Positions 8,867-18,134 are shown, counted from the stretch's first letter. The stretch is 64,000 nt of DNA from CAWEQO01 sp963811225 (GCA_963811225.1 CAWEQO010000013.1:1-64000); one strand, 5' to 3'. Notes: generated by a model from the letters alone, not told the origin. Numbers and translations: made by a program.

Positions 8867-9269
8867 TCAACCGGAGCAGTCGGGGCAGATACCGCTCACA
8901 AGTAAATGCACATCCGTCACACGCACGCGCTCGCGCTCGGTCAGCCGGCGAGAGATTTCCTCCATCTGCGGCGCTTCGAACTCGATCACCCGCCCACAGT
9001 TTTTGCAGATGAAGTGGTAGTGCGGCGCGTCTTGGGTCGAACTCGAAGTGGCCGTGGTCTTCTCCCAGGTTGTGCTCCTGGATCAGGCCGGTGGCTTTAA
9101 GATACGCCAGGGAGCGGTACACCGTCGCCAGACTGATATTCTCGTCCCGCTCCCTGGCCAGCTGATAGATCGTCTCGGCATCCAGGTGCTCCTGACTGTC
9201 GGATACCACGTCCAGGACGAGCTTGCGCTGCCGGGTCAGGCGCTGCCCCGAAAATCGCTGAGTGTTCAT
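8867..9269 (-). pseudogene. Fur/Zur-family metal regulator with apparent frameshift
   Basis: The N-terminal frame from ATG 9269 (GGGAT upstream) encodes the winged-helix DNA-binding domain, with L-T-R-Q-R-K-L-V-L and S-L-A-T-V-Y-R-S-L. At about 9038 the conserved dimerisation/metal domain moves to another frame: Q-D-A-P-H-Y-H-F-I-C-K-N-C-G-R through G-I-C-P-D-C, ending with TGA at 8867-8869. Both zinc-binding CxxC pairs are intact in the second frame. A net +1 (or -2) change therefore breaks an otherwise complete gene of about 134 codons. If the lesion is a sequencing error, the gene is intact. It heads the ZIP-trmO operon and has a palindromic operator over its own promoter. Confidence 0.82.
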
Positions 9270-9298
9270 GCTGATCCCTTTCTGGCAAGAAGATGAAT

Positions 9299-9347
9299 TG
9301 AGAATGCTTCTCATTCTCAGTATAAAGTGTAACATATTATATGACAA
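9299..9347 (-). promoter_or_regulatory. Fur-like operator overlapping the fur promoter
   Basis: On the minus strand, TTGTCA (9342-9347), a 17-bp spacer and TATACT (9319-9324) form a good sigma70-type promoter. Immediately after it, covering the likely start site, is a 21-bp inverted repeat at 9299-9319: TGAGAATG, 5 nt, CATTCTCA. The layout resembles Fur/Zur boxes and suggests autorepression of the regulator-transporter operon. Confidence 0.7.
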
Positions 9348-9396
9348 GATAGATATTTGTCACTAATATTTGACCCCTGTTTTTTTCTTTCACCGA

Positions 9397-9426
9397 TTGA
9401 CTCCCCCACCCGATTTAAGGTATGCT
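9397..9426 (+). promoter_or_regulatory. Promoter for the 65-aa membrane protein
   Basis: TTGACT (9397-9402), an 18-bp spacer and TATGCT (9421-9426) form a sigma70-type promoter about 100 bp upstream of the ATG at 9530. It is divergent from the fur promoter. Confidence 0.5.
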
Positions 9427-9529
9427 ATAGATAGCAGTTCCTGCTGAAACAGCCACCACGCATCCAAGCCCACATTCTGTTGCCAAATTAGAGAGTAACC
9501 AGACCGCTTGTTATTGTTAGGAGGGCAGC

Positions 9530-9727
9530 ATGAAGACGTTCTTTTGGTTGAGTTGGGTGATGCTGATCCTGGCCGGGCTGGTCGGCCTGCTCATGCCGAG
9601 CCTGAGGGCTCTACCGCCAGTCCTGTACCTTGCGTATCTGTTTTTCTGCGCCTTGGCCGGTGCAATGGCGCTTATCTCCACCTCGCTTGCATTCATCCAG
9701 TTCTTAAAGTCGATCAACGGCCATTAA
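9530..9727 (+). CDS. Small membrane protein, 65 aa
   Basis: The ATG is preceded by a strong GGAGGGCAGC. The product is almost entirely hydrophobic, with two predicted helices (about 5-25 and 30-58) and a short polar tail. It has its own promoter and is followed by two hairpins, so it is probably a real monocistronic gene. No family recognised. Confidence 0.6.
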   Translation: MKTFFWLSWVMLILAGLVGLLMPSLRALPPVLYLAYLFFCALAGAMALISTSLAFIQFLKSINGH

Positions 9728-9802
9728 TGGATTGTGTGCGTGTTCACCGGTCCTCCCTAAGGCCAGCGTTTACAGCAGCATGTACGTTCTTGCTGCTTGT
9801 AA

Positions 9803-9838
9803 GGAGCGCCTCCAAACTTAATAAAACGGAGGCGCTCC
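9803..9838. terminator. Hairpin between convergent genes
   Basis: Exact 11-bp arms (GGAGCGCCTCC and complement, 9803-9813 and 9828-9838) with an A+T-rich 14-nt loop. It lies 75 bp after the 65-aa gene. No T-run follows. Confidence 0.55.
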
Positions 9839-9849
9839 CAAGTTAAAAC

Positions 9850-9917
9850 AGAGGAATGGTGGCATTTCACATTCCGGTGACTCAGCTCACCGGAATGTGA
9901 AATGCCACCATTCCTCT
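9850..9917. repeat. Long perfect palindrome, 31-bp arms (bidirectional terminator?)
   Basis: Positions 9850-9880 and 9887-9917 are exact reverse complements with a 6-nt spacer. TTTT follows on the plus strand and AAAA precedes on the left, so this one could work as an intrinsic terminator in both directions. It separates the 65-aa gene from the convergent 3' end of the exopolysaccharide operon at 9933. Confidence 0.9.
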
Positions 9918-9932
9918 TTTATTCTTCTTTCG

Positions 9933-12119
9933 TTACGATCCCTTACCCCGCCGCGACATCCAATAACCCAGGCCAAGCAGCGCCACCACGACCACCAGGC
10001 TGGCGATGGTCAGCGCCGGGAGGAACCAGGGGAAACGCTCCAACAGGGTCTGCTGCTCAGGCGGCTGTGCAGAAGGATTGCCCGGTTGATCGGATGATGC
10101 CAGCTCCGCGACCGGAGTGATCTCGGTCACGGCGGTTGCAACCGGAGCGGCCTGACCCTCACCCGTCAGTACGCGCGTATCGGTGACGAACAGCCGATCG
10201 CCACGCACCATGGCCAGATTGCCCTTCAGCTCCCAGATGCGCCCCGAGTTCATCAAGAAGTCTGCGGCGCTTTGCAGCCCGGCGTCGCTGGTGCCGGTGA
10301 TCACAATCAGGATGCGCTCGGAATTCCACTGCGAGGGGACCAGTTCCAGGAAGCCCAGGTCGAGTCCATCTTGCAAGCGGTACACCACGCTGTCGATGGT
10401 CTGCTCAATCGTGTCGACGCCGGGGATGAACGGCTGCGGCAGCTGATCGTTGATGGACTGCAGCAGTGGGCTGCGGCTGGGCCTACCGATCAGCACCAAA
10501 TGGTAGGACGCCAGATCCGTCTGGCCGGGATCACCCAGCAGCAGCGCCGGCTCGAATGCCCGACCCTGGCTGGCGGAGCCCAGGAAGGCAGCGATCTGGA
10601 AGGCGACGGTGTATTCCTCGTTGGTTGGATCCGACGGCAGCGAGATCAATACATCTTTCATCTGCGGGTCTTGATTGAACGGCCGCGGCCAGAAATCCAG
10701 GTTGAAGAAGGCGCTGAGGTCTTGCCCGGTATGCGCCAGGTACAGCGATGATTCCGCGCTGAGCGTTACCCAGGCGGTGGAGGTCTCGGGCAGGATGCAC
10801 GGATCGGGCAGGTCGGCCTCGATTTGCACCAGCAAGGTGTTGCTCAGGCCGGGCTGCGAGCTCTCAGGCGGCAGCGGGGCGATTAGCTCGCCATCGACCG
10901 CATTGCTGCCGTCAAGACGTGCCGAGCCGATCGGAACGTCGTTCAAGAACACGGTGATCGAGGATAGCGCTCCATCCAGCAAAGGCGAGTGCGAGAACTT
11001 CAGGCGCAGGCCGGCATCCGAAGTCAGGTTCCAGTCAAGCGGCAGATCGAAATTATAGTAGATGTCCTTGCGGCCGATGCCGGTCACTACCCGCTCGGTG
11101 TAGCCCAGGTCGGTGAAGGTCAGGTCGAGCGGTGTCTGCGGAAGCGAGATGCTGTCTGTATGCACCTCCTGCACCACGGCTTCCTGCCCAGCCAGCCGCA
11201 AGAACTGCGGTTGCGCGCTCAGGGCCAGACCGGCCTTGCGCACGCCTTCATCCGTTGCGCCGGTGACCAGCAGGGCGGCTTTGCCCACCCGTTCGGGTGA
11301 CTGCACTAAACGGAGCACGCCGTCGGTCTCAGCGGCGGTCGAGGGCGTTTTCCCCGCCAGCCTACCAATCAGGCTGTTGTTCTCGGGTGTGCCGACCACA
11401 ATCAGGTTTTCCGCCATCACGGCCTCGTCCACCTGAGAAGCGTGGAAAACGCGCAGCTCTACCCGATTGCCGGTCACGCTGCCGAGCCCGGCCGCCACCG
11501 ACAAGGCCGCCTGCAGCACGTCCGGGGAAGGTTCGTCCGGCAGGATCAGGTTGGTCTCGTTTGGCAGGTGGCTGCGCTGAAAGAACGGCGCCGGGTAATT
11601 TGACAGATCCAAATCGAGCGGCAGTGGCAGGTATCGGACCGTCAGAAACGAGCCGGCTGAAATGCTCAGCGAGCTGAACAGAGCGTCCTCGCATGGGCCA
11701 TAGTCGCGCAGGAACACCTCCAGGCGGTCGTAGTCTCCCTGGCGCGCCGGCCACACGTCGGGCAAGGCCACGTTCAGGTCGTGATCCCCGCTGCCGGTGA
11801 AGGTCTCGTAGATCGAGATGCCGTTCAGCCTCACCTGGATGTTCGCCTGCCGAGCCAATTCATCCTGCGCCTGTGAGAGCGCGCCCCCCGCCAGGAAGCT
11901 TACATTCAGCTGCAGGCTGCTGCCCGGCTGCACTTGCCAATGCATGGGTAAGCCAAAGGAGTATTCGGCCTGAGCGAAGGGCCCGCGCAGGGTAACGTCT
12001 TTGTAACCCCAGGCGGAGAGCGGGACTACATCGGACTGCAAGGTTTGCTGCGGCAGCGGACGAGCCTGCACCGGATTGACCATCCACAGGCAGGCGGAGA
12101 ATGCCAGCAGCGCCAGCAT
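9933..12119 (-). CDS. BcsB-like (cellulose synthase regulatory subunit) protein
   Basis: 728 residues: N-terminal signal or helix (about 1-19, ending Q-A-R), a long beta-rich exported region with paired carbohydrate-binding-like and flavodoxin-like repeats, and one C-terminal helix (about 695-715) followed by a basic tail. This is the layout of BcsB, the periplasmic partner of cellulose synthase; motifs such as N-L-I-V-V-G-T-P-E-N and a second L-V-L-I-G-R-P match its tandem domains. It is the last gene of the polysaccharide operon. No BcsA is present, but a GT2 synthase-like gene lies 2.6 kb upstream in the operon. The start is weak: no clear ribosome-binding site, and CTG codons lie just upstream. 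Confidence 0.72.
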   Translation of the reverse strand: MLALLAFSACLWMVNPVQARPLPQQTLQSDVVPLSAWGYKDVTLRGPFAQAEYSFGLPMHWQVQPGSSLQLNVSFLAGGALSQAQDELARQANIQVRLNGISIYETFTGSGDHDLNVALPDVWPARQGDYDRLEVFLRDYGPCEDALFSSLSISAGSFLTVRYLPLPLDLDLSNYPAPFFQRSHLPNETNLILPDEPSPDVLQAALSVAAGLGSVTGNRVELRVFHASQVDEAVMAENLIVVGTPENNSLIGRLAGKTPSTAAETDGVLRLVQSPERVGKAALLVTGATDEGVRKAGLALSAQPQFLRLAGQEAVVQEVHTDSISLPQTPLDLTFTDLGYTERVVTGIGRKDIYYNFDLPLDWNLTSDAGLRLKFSHSPLLDGALSSITVFLNDVPIGSARLDGSNAVDGELIAPLPPESSQPGLSNTLLVQIEADLPDPCILPETSTAWVTLSAESSLYLAHTGQDLSAFFNLDFWPRPFNQDPQMKDVLISLPSDPTNEEYTVAFQIAAFLGSASQGRAFEPALLLGDPGQTDLASYHLVLIGRPSRSPLLQSINDQLPQPFIPGVDTIEQTIDSVVYRLQDGLDLGFLELVPSQWNSERILIVITGTSDAGLQSAADFLMNSGRIWELKGNLAMVRGDRLFVTDTRVLTGEGQAAPVATAVTEITPVAELASSDQPGNPSAQPPEQQTLLERFPWFLPALTIASLVVVVALLGLGYWMSRRGKGS

Positions 12120-12166
12120 CAGGGTATGAATCAGACGGAACTCTTAACATGCTCTCCCCTCCTCCA

Positions 12167-13639
12167 TCACTGCTCCTTCTTCGAAACGGGCGCTTTGACC
12201 GGCCCGAACAGCGGCTGCAGCGCGAGACGCTCCGGCAGCAAGCGGCGGATCAGATCCGGCAGCTCGCGCAGATCCCACAGCCGCAGCAGTTGGCCCAGCC
12301 CAAGATAGAAGGCCAGGATCAGCAGGGTCATCAGCGGGCTGCCGAGCGCCCAGGCGCTCCAGATTCCGGCCGAATACAGCGCCGCCCCCAACCCCAATTC
12401 ACGGAAGGTGAAGGCGGCATGCTGCGGCAGCCGGCGGCGCATGTAGAAGGCGTGCACCAGCGAGTAGCCGCCCCAAGAGGCCACGTTGCTCCAGGCTGCC
12501 CCGACCGAGCCGAAGTGCGATACCAGCCAAAACGTCAGCGGGATGTAGATTGCGGTAATCCAGAGCTTGGCGTTGCGGTTGGCCTGCGGATAGTCGCCGG
12601 CGATGGTGAGCGAGCTGTTGAGCACCTCAATTGAATTGAAGATGCACGAGGTAGAGAGGATCGCTACCAGCAGCGGCACCAGCGTGTAAGCTTTTGTGAA
12701 CAAGATTGGCGTCAGCGGCTCCGTAATCGCCACGACCAGGAACCCCAGCGCCGAAAAGAACGCCAGGTTGAGCGAAGACAGGCGCTTGTACTGGTCGATG
12801 TCGGCGTAGTGGCCGCCCGCGAACGTTACCAGGAAGATGCGCGACATTACCGTAATCGGCTGGTCGAGGATGCCGATGAAGGTGAAAGCGGCGGCATATT
12901 CAGCCATGGCGGAAAAGCCAAGCTTGCCCTGCAAGATCAGCTGGTCGGTCTGGTGCCCCACGATGTCGAGAATGTCGGTGATCCACAGCGGAGCGCTGAG
13001 CGCCAACAGCGAGTGAAACCCGCTGGATTGAACCACTTGCGTCAGCCGATCAGGCGTCCAGAAACGCCGGTAGCGCTGGATAAAGTAAAAGACAATTCCC
13101 ACGGCAAGCAGGATGTTGGCAGAGACCAGGCCCCACACCGGAGAGCGGGTATCCCGGCCGAGCAGCACGAACAGCCCTACGCTGGCGGTCTGGATGATGA
13201 CACCCAGCGCTGCCAGGACGATCTCGCGACGCTGATCGAACTGGCCGCGCAGGGCGGAGCGCGCCAGGTCGAACAGGGTGAACGGCCCAACGCTCAGCAC
13301 CACCAGCACATACAGCCAGCCGATCAGGTGCTGCAGGGCCAGCCCAACCGCCGCCAGCAGCAGCGATATTCCAAGAGCAAAGCCGACCAGCAGCAAAACG
13401 ATTGGAGCAAAGCTGTCCTCCTCCTGGTTGGCGGCGACGTGTTTGGCCAGCGCCCGCTTCAAGCCGAACGCCAGCAGCGAGCTGCCCAACACGACCACGG
13501 TCATGTAGTAGGCATAAGCGCCGAGCGCCTCTTTACCCAGCGTCTTGGCGATCAGCGATTTGACCAGGATGTGCATCACGCTGGCGAACAGCGAGACGAT
13601 GTACAGGCCGGCCGAGTAGGAGAAGATCTTCTTAAGCAT
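12167..13639 (-). CDS. Polysaccharide flippase (MOP/Wzx family)
   Basis: 490 residues with about 12-14 membrane helices spread evenly, a Lys-rich N-terminus (M-L-K-K-I-F-S-Y) and the early K-S-L-I-A-K-T-L-G segment typical of Wzx-type lipid-linked oligosaccharide flippases. It overlaps the end of the upstream glycosyltransferase by 8 bp. Its role is inferred to be moving the undecaprenyl-linked repeat unit across the membrane, consistent with the initiating transferase and O-antigen ligase/polymerase genes in the same operon. Confidence 0.83.
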   Translation of the reverse strand: MLKKIFSYSAGLYIVSLFASVMHILVKSLIAKTLGKEALGAYAYYMTVVVLGSSLLAFGLKRALAKHVAANQEEDSFAPIVLLLVGFALGISLLLAAVGLALQHLIGWLYVLVVLSVGPFTLFDLARSALRGQFDQRREIVLAALGVIIQTASVGLFVLLGRDTRSPVWGLVSANILLAVGIVFYFIQRYRRFWTPDRLTQVVQSSGFHSLLALSAPLWITDILDIVGHQTDQLILQGKLGFSAMAEYAAAFTFIGILDQPITVMSRIFLVTFAGGHYADIDQYKRLSSLNLAFFSALGFLVVAITEPLTPILFTKAYTLVPLLVAILSTSCIFNSIEVLNSSLTIAGDYPQANRNAKLWITAIYIPLTFWLVSHFGSVGAAWSNVASWGGYSLVHAFYMRRRLPQHAAFTFRELGLGAALYSAGIWSAWALGSPLMTLLILAFYLGLGQLLRLWDLRELPDLIRRLLPERLALQPLFGPVKAPVSKKEQ

Positions 13640-14750
13640 TCGCTCCCCGTTCGAGGAACGGCATCATCCGGTCGACCACCCGCGTCCAGGTGAGCTCCTG
13701 GCGCACACGTCTGGCCCCGGCAGTGCCCATGCTTTGGCGCAGCCGGGGATCGGCCATCAAGTCCAGGATACAGCCGGCCAACTTCTCAGGGCTGCGGGGT
13801 GGGACGACAAATCCGGTCTCACCGTTTTGCACCAGCTCGGCCATGCCGCCCGCCGAACTGACCACGCAGGGGGTCTGAAAAGCCATTGCCTCCACCACGG
13901 CATTGCCGCAGGGCTCGAAGTTGGAGGGCAGCACGAAGATGCTGGCGCGCTCATAGATCTTCATCAAACGGCTGCGGTCGTAGATCTTGCCCAACACCTC
14001 CACGCCGGGCCGTTCGATGCGTGCGTCGCTGCCCACCAGCAGCAAACGCGCACTCGGGCGCTCGCGGCGAATGATCTCGAATGCCTGCAGTAAGGTGCTC
14101 ACCCCCTTGCGCTCGAAATCTTTGCCAACCATCAGCAGCGTCAAGCCGTAATCGGTCACCTTGTCCCTTGGCAGCGAGTCGAGGTCGAAGTTGCAGCCCG
14201 TCCCCACGAACACGGCCCGGTCCTCCGGCAGGCCGTAATCCTCGATCAACGAGCGCCGGGCCCACTCGGTATGGGTGAACACAAAGCGCGCCTTTTGGAA
14301 GGCCTCGCGTTCCAGGGCAGACCAGTGACGCAGCTCACGGCCGCGTACCGGCGCCCAAGGACGGTAATAACGCTCGGACAGGGCGTAGGTGTTATCCACC
14401 AGCATGACGTAAGGCCAGCGTCCCGCAGGTTCGCCGGGCGCATACAGCCCGCGCAGTTGGAATGCCAGGTCGTAGCTTCCTTCCCACTCTGCCAGCATCT
14501 GCCCGGCCAGGTGGCTGTGCCGGCGGAAGCCCCACACGTTGAGGTCGTAACGCTCGCGCCAGTGGCTGCGGTTGGGCCGCCAGGTGTTAAGCGCATTCCA
14601 GGCCCGCTGCCAGCCTTGCAGGCTCACGTCGAGCACACGCGTGACGTCGGCCCGCTTCGAAAGCGCCCCGAACACAGCCCTGTTCAGCCCAGAGGAGGCC
14701 ATGGGATCATACGCTGCCCCCTGGGTCAGTCCGATGAGTCGTATTGTCAT
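13632..14750 (-). CDS. Glycosyltransferase, GT4-like
   Basis: 372 residues, GT-B fold. The C-terminal half has the GT4 pattern L-L-M-V-G-K-D-F-E-R-K-G, then L-L-L-V-G-S and the E-x7-E motif in E-P-C-G-N-A-V-V-E-A-M followed by G-G-M-A-E-L-V. The N-terminal acceptor domain is unusual and not recognisable. ATG 14750 directly follows the TAA of the GT2 gene. It is probably cytoplasmic and membrane-associated. Donor and acceptor sugars cannot be read. Confidence 0.86.
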   Translation of the reverse strand: MTIRLIGLTQGAAYDPMASSGLNRAVFGALSKRADVTRVLDVSLQGWQRAWNALNTWRPNRSHWRERYDLNVWGFRRHSHLAGQMLAEWEGSYDLAFQLRGLYAPGEPAGRWPYVMLVDNTYALSERYYRPWAPVRGRELRHWSALEREAFQKARFVFTHTEWARRSLIEDYGLPEDRAVFVGTGCNFDLDSLPRDKVTDYGLTLLMVGKDFERKGVSTLLQAFEIIRRERPSARLLLVGSDARIERPGVEVLGKIYDRSRLMKIYERASIFVLPSNFEPCGNAVVEAMAFQTPCVVSSAGGMAELVQNGETGFVVPPRSPEKLAGCILDLMADPRLRQSMGTAGARRVRQELTWTRVVDRMMPFLERGANA

Positions 14751-15944
14751 TTAGCGCGCCACCTTGCGCCAGAGAACCGTCTGACGCCTCGTTGAGATTT
14801 GCAGCAGGCCGCCCAAGGCCGCCAGCTGCGCATTCAGGAAGTAATACAACAAATAAAGCAGCTTCACCCGCACCCCAAACCGCTCCAGCAGCGCGCCGAG
14901 CCCTGCCAGCAGGTAGAACAGGCCCTGCAGCCCCAGGCTGATCTCGGCCCAGGGGGAAAATAATCCAGGCAAGGCTGCTATCCCGCTCACGCCTGTACGC
15001 TGAACGAAGGTCAGCGCCAGGCTGGACAAGAGCGCCGCCAGCATGAGCGGAAACACCAACAACCGCAGCAGCTTGTGCGAGAAGAACGCCAGCGCAAACC
15101 AGGGATGACGCCAGGACAGGCGCAGCACCTGCCCCACCAGCTGCCAGCGCCCGGCGGCGATGCGGCTCTTGCGGCCATATTCGTCGCGGAGCAACTCGGA
15201 GCCCTTCTCAACCGTGACAGCGGACGGGTCGTAGACCACCCGACGACCGCTGCGGATCGTATCGATGACCAACTGGAAGTCATCGTTGATGGTGCTGCCT
15301 TTCTGCGGGCGGAAGATCTCGCGCCGGATGGCGATTAGCTCGCCGGACGCGGCCGGGGTCGAACCAATGCGACTCTCCAGGGTTTTGATATGGCCCTCAT
15401 AGCGCCAGTACAGCCCCTCGCTGTTTTCCAGTAAGCTCTCGCCGTACAGCAGCTTGCGCCCTCCGGCCAGACCAACGCTGTGGTCGGCAAAGTTCGACAG
15501 CAGCGCCCGCAGCGTGCCCGGCCAGAGCAGGGCGTTCGCATCCGTGAACACCAGGATATCCCCGTGAGAACGCTGCACCGCCCGGTTGAGAGCGGTCATC
15601 TTCCCGGCCCGCTGCGGGCTGTGATCGAGAATCACCCGCCCGTTCCCCGAGGCCAGCACCTGATGGGCGGTGTCGTCCGAAGAGCCATCCTCGGCCACGA
15701 TCACCTCGATGCGGTTCTCGGGATAGTCGCTGTTCTGGATGCTGCGCAGCTTATCGGCAATGATGCCCGCCTCGTTGTATGCCGGGACGATCACGCTGAT
15801 GAACGGCAGGAATTCACTGCGCTGCACCGGTTTGGCCAACAACCGGTCAATCAGCGCCAGCAGCAGCGGGTACAGGGCAAGGTGGTACAGGATCAACCCG
15901 CACGACAACCAGAACAGCAGCGCCAGCAGCGACTCAACGCCCAT
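14751..15944 (-). CDS. Processive-type glycosyltransferase, GT2 family
   Basis: 397 residues: N-terminal helix (about 5-27), a GT-A domain with V-I-V-P-A-Y-N-E, A-E-D-G-S-S-D-D and D-A-N (DxD position), an N-D-D-F block and a G-R-W-Q-L segment matching the QxxRW-type motif, then three or four C-terminal helices. The layout resembles hyaluronan- or cellulose-type synthases more than a simple GT2. It may partner the BcsB-like protein encoded at the end of the operon. It overlaps the deacetylase gene by 11 bp. Confidence 0.84.
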   Translation of the reverse strand: MGVESLLALLFWLSCGLILYHLALYPLLLALIDRLLAKPVQRSEFLPFISVIVPAYNEAGIIADKLRSIQNSDYPENRIEVIVAEDGSSDDTAHQVLASGNGRVILDHSPQRAGKMTALNRAVQRSHGDILVFTDANALLWPGTLRALLSNFADHSVGLAGGRKLLYGESLLENSEGLYWRYEGHIKTLESRIGSTPAASGELIAIRREIFRPQKGSTINDDFQLVIDTIRSGRRVVYDPSAVTVEKGSELLRDEYGRKSRIAAGRWQLVGQVLRLSWRHPWFALAFFSHKLLRLLVFPLMLAALLSSLALTFVQRTGVSGIAALPGLFSPWAEISLGLQGLFYLLAGLGALLERFGVRVKLLYLLYYFLNAQLAALGGLLQISTRRQTVLWRKVAR

Positions 15945-16989
15945 CGACCCGATCCCTTAAAAAGCTGGATTGCAAGATCAGTCTCTCCAGCGCCCCCGAG
16001 ACCTTTGCGACGAACACCTGACGGTCATCGGTGCCAATATACATGCGGTGCAGCGCCAGCCGGTCCATGTCATTGGGGGGATTTGCGCCGTGCATCAAGG
16101 TCAGGCCCAGGTCGAAGCCCGAGCGCTCCACCAGACGTCGAGTGCGAAGGTTGAAGTCGCCGCGCCGTCCGTTCGGATAGGCAAACCAGGGCACCTCCTG
16201 CCCAAGCTCGCGCTCCACAATCTGCTTGGAAACGGCCACCTCCCAGGCGGCGCGGTCCTCGGGCATATGGGTAAGGATCGGGTGGGTATGCGTGTGCGCC
16301 CCAAAAGAGATGCCTCCCCAGCGCATTTCACGCACCTCATCCCAGGTCACGAACAGCCGCTCCCCGAGGAACGCAGCGGGCACGCCATCCAATTTTTCGC
16401 GCAGGGTATTCAGCGTCTCTTGGCGGTGCTCTTCCAACTGCGACTTGAGCAGCCGCCGCAAGCGCTCGCGCGACTGTGCCCGCTCTATCATGGTATGGAA
16501 GCGCAGTTCTCCTGCCCCCGGGACCACAGCCTGCTCGACCTTCGTCGCCGACACTAGCGCGGCAACTTCGTCCCACCACATACGCTCGGTGGTGCCGACC
16601 AGACCGGTGATCAAGAAAATGACCGCCGGGATGCTGTGCCGCTGCAAGATCGGGTAGGCTACATCGAAGTTGTCGCGATAGCCGTCGTCAAAGGTGACCA
16701 GGGCGGCGTTTGGCGGCAGATCGTGGCCGTGTGACAGGCGCAAGGCGATCTCCTCGGGCGCCAGCAGTTCGAAATGCTGCTGCAAGTAGGCCATCTGCCA
16801 CTCGAACCCCTCGGGGGTGGCGCTCACCATGCGACTGTCGAGCCCGACCACCTGCTCCGGCTCCTGCACCCGATGGTAATTGAGGATCGTCAAGGCCGGC
16901 CGGCGGCCCGATTTGCGCTCCCGAATACAGTGGTCGGTAAAACCGCTGGCAACCAGGGCCCGGCAGGCAAGGCGCATCGCCAGGTTCAT
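15934..16989 (-). CDS. Polysaccharide deacetylase (NodB/CE4)
   Basis: 351 residues. The NodB domain has motif 1 T-F-D-D-G-Y-R-D-N, motif 2 G-A-H-T-H-T-H-P (metal His) and later W-F-A-Y-P-N-G-R. These provide the Asp-His-His metal triad of CE4 N-acetyl deacetylases. No clear signal peptide is seen, so it may act on lipid-linked sugar inside, or be anchored through its N-terminus. It shares an ATGA overlap with the GT4 gene upstream, indicating translational coupling. Confidence 0.87.
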   Translation of the reverse strand: MNLAMRLACRALVASGFTDHCIRERKSGRRPALTILNYHRVQEPEQVVGLDSRMVSATPEGFEWQMAYLQQHFELLAPEEIALRLSHGHDLPPNAALVTFDDGYRDNFDVAYPILQRHSIPAVIFLITGLVGTTERMWWDEVAALVSATKVEQAVVPGAGELRFHTMIERAQSRERLRRLLKSQLEEHRQETLNTLREKLDGVPAAFLGERLFVTWDEVREMRWGGISFGAHTHTHPILTHMPEDRAAWEVAVSKQIVERELGQEVPWFAYPNGRRGDFNLRTRRLVERSGFDLGLTLMHGANPPNDMDRLALHRMYIGTDDRQVFVAKVSGALERLILQSSFLRDRVDGR

Positions 16990-18134
16990 CGGCGCACCCC
17001 CTTGCGATGCTCCAGGGCGGCGGCATACGCCAGCCGGGTACCGTAAACCATCTCATCGATTGAAAAGCGTTCCGGGATCTCCCTGGCGGCCTGCTCGCCC
17101 AGCTTATGCGCCAATGCCTCATCTCGCAGCAAGGCATCTAACGCTTCGGCCAGAGCCCCCGGGTCGTTCGGCTCCACCAGCAGGCCGTTCTCGGCGCTGC
17201 GGATCACCTCCGGCACGCCGCCTACTCGGGCCGCCACAACCGGCAGCCCGCTGGTGCAGGCCTCCAGCAAGGCAATCGGGATGCCTTCGGTGCGCGAGGG
17301 CAAGACGAAGATGTCCATCGCTGCCAGCAGTTGGGGAACATCCTTGCGGAACCCGGCGAAAATCATCTTGTCCTCCACGCCCAGCTCGGCCGACTGGCGA
17401 CGCAGCCTGGACTCCAAGCGCCCACTGCCCGCAATCAGGCAGCGAAGGTTGGGATGTTCATGGGCCAGCCCAGCCACCGCCTGGATCAGCAAATCATAGC
17501 CCTTAACCGGTTCCAGGCGTCCCAGCGCGCCGATCACGCGCTCTTGCGGGGCGATGCCCAATTCCTTGCGCAGCAGCAGCCCTTCTTCCCGGCTGGCGGG
17601 TTTGATCTCGGTCGCGTTCGGCACCGCGACGATCCGCTCAGCCGAAACGCCGTCTTTAATCATGGCTTCGCGCAGGTACTCCGATACGGTAACGACCTGA
17701 TCGAAGCGCGGCTCGGCCCAGCGCTCGACCCGGCGGTAGAAGCCGCCCTTGAGCGTCCCGGCGTACTCGATACCGTTCGAACTGTGGATGGTGGCTACCA
17801 GCGCCGGCCGGGGATCGACCTTGCGCAGGGCCAGTACGGTCCAAAAATAGGACTGCACATTGTGGGCGTCAACCAGGGTGAAGAAGCCTTCGCTCAGCCA
17901 TTCCGCCAGACGGCGCGAGATGAACAGGTTCGTCTTCCCAGCTGCGATCTCCACCGGCTGCTGCCCGGCCGCTTGCAAACGCTTTGCCAGCGGAGAGCCT
18001 TGCAGAACGGCCACCTGGCACATCTGCGGACCGAATGCAGAGGCAAGCTGAACCACGCGAGCCTCGGCCCCACCGAAGAACCGGGCCAGGTCCACGATCA
18101 AAATTTGCGCCGCAGAATGGGTTACATGTGCCAT
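16986..18134 (-). CDS. Glycosyltransferase, GT4
   Basis: 382 residues, GT-B fold: D-L-A-R-F-F-G-G-A-E near the N-terminus, V-I-G-A-L-G-R-L-E-P-V-K-G-Y-D-L-L in the donor domain and the E-x7-E motif in R-T-E-G-I-P-I-A-L-L-E-A-C. No membrane helix. It is part of the polysaccharide operon, 15 bp downstream of another GT4 gene, and is likely to add one sugar of the repeat unit. Confidence 0.9.
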   Translation of the reverse strand: MAHVTHSAAQILIVDLARFFGGAEARVVQLASAFGPQMCQVAVLQGSPLAKRLQAAGQQPVEIAAGKTNLFISRRLAEWLSEGFFTLVDAHNVQSYFWTVLALRKVDPRPALVATIHSSNGIEYAGTLKGGFYRRVERWAEPRFDQVVTVSEYLREAMIKDGVSAERIVAVPNATEIKPASREEGLLLRKELGIAPQERVIGALGRLEPVKGYDLLIQAVAGLAHEHPNLRCLIAGSGRLESRLRRQSAELGVEDKMIFAGFRKDVPQLLAAMDIFVLPSRTEGIPIALLEACTSGLPVVAARVGGVPEVIRSAENGLLVEPNDPGALAEALDALLRDEALAHKLGEQAAREIPERFSIDEMVYGTRLAYAAALEHRKGVRR

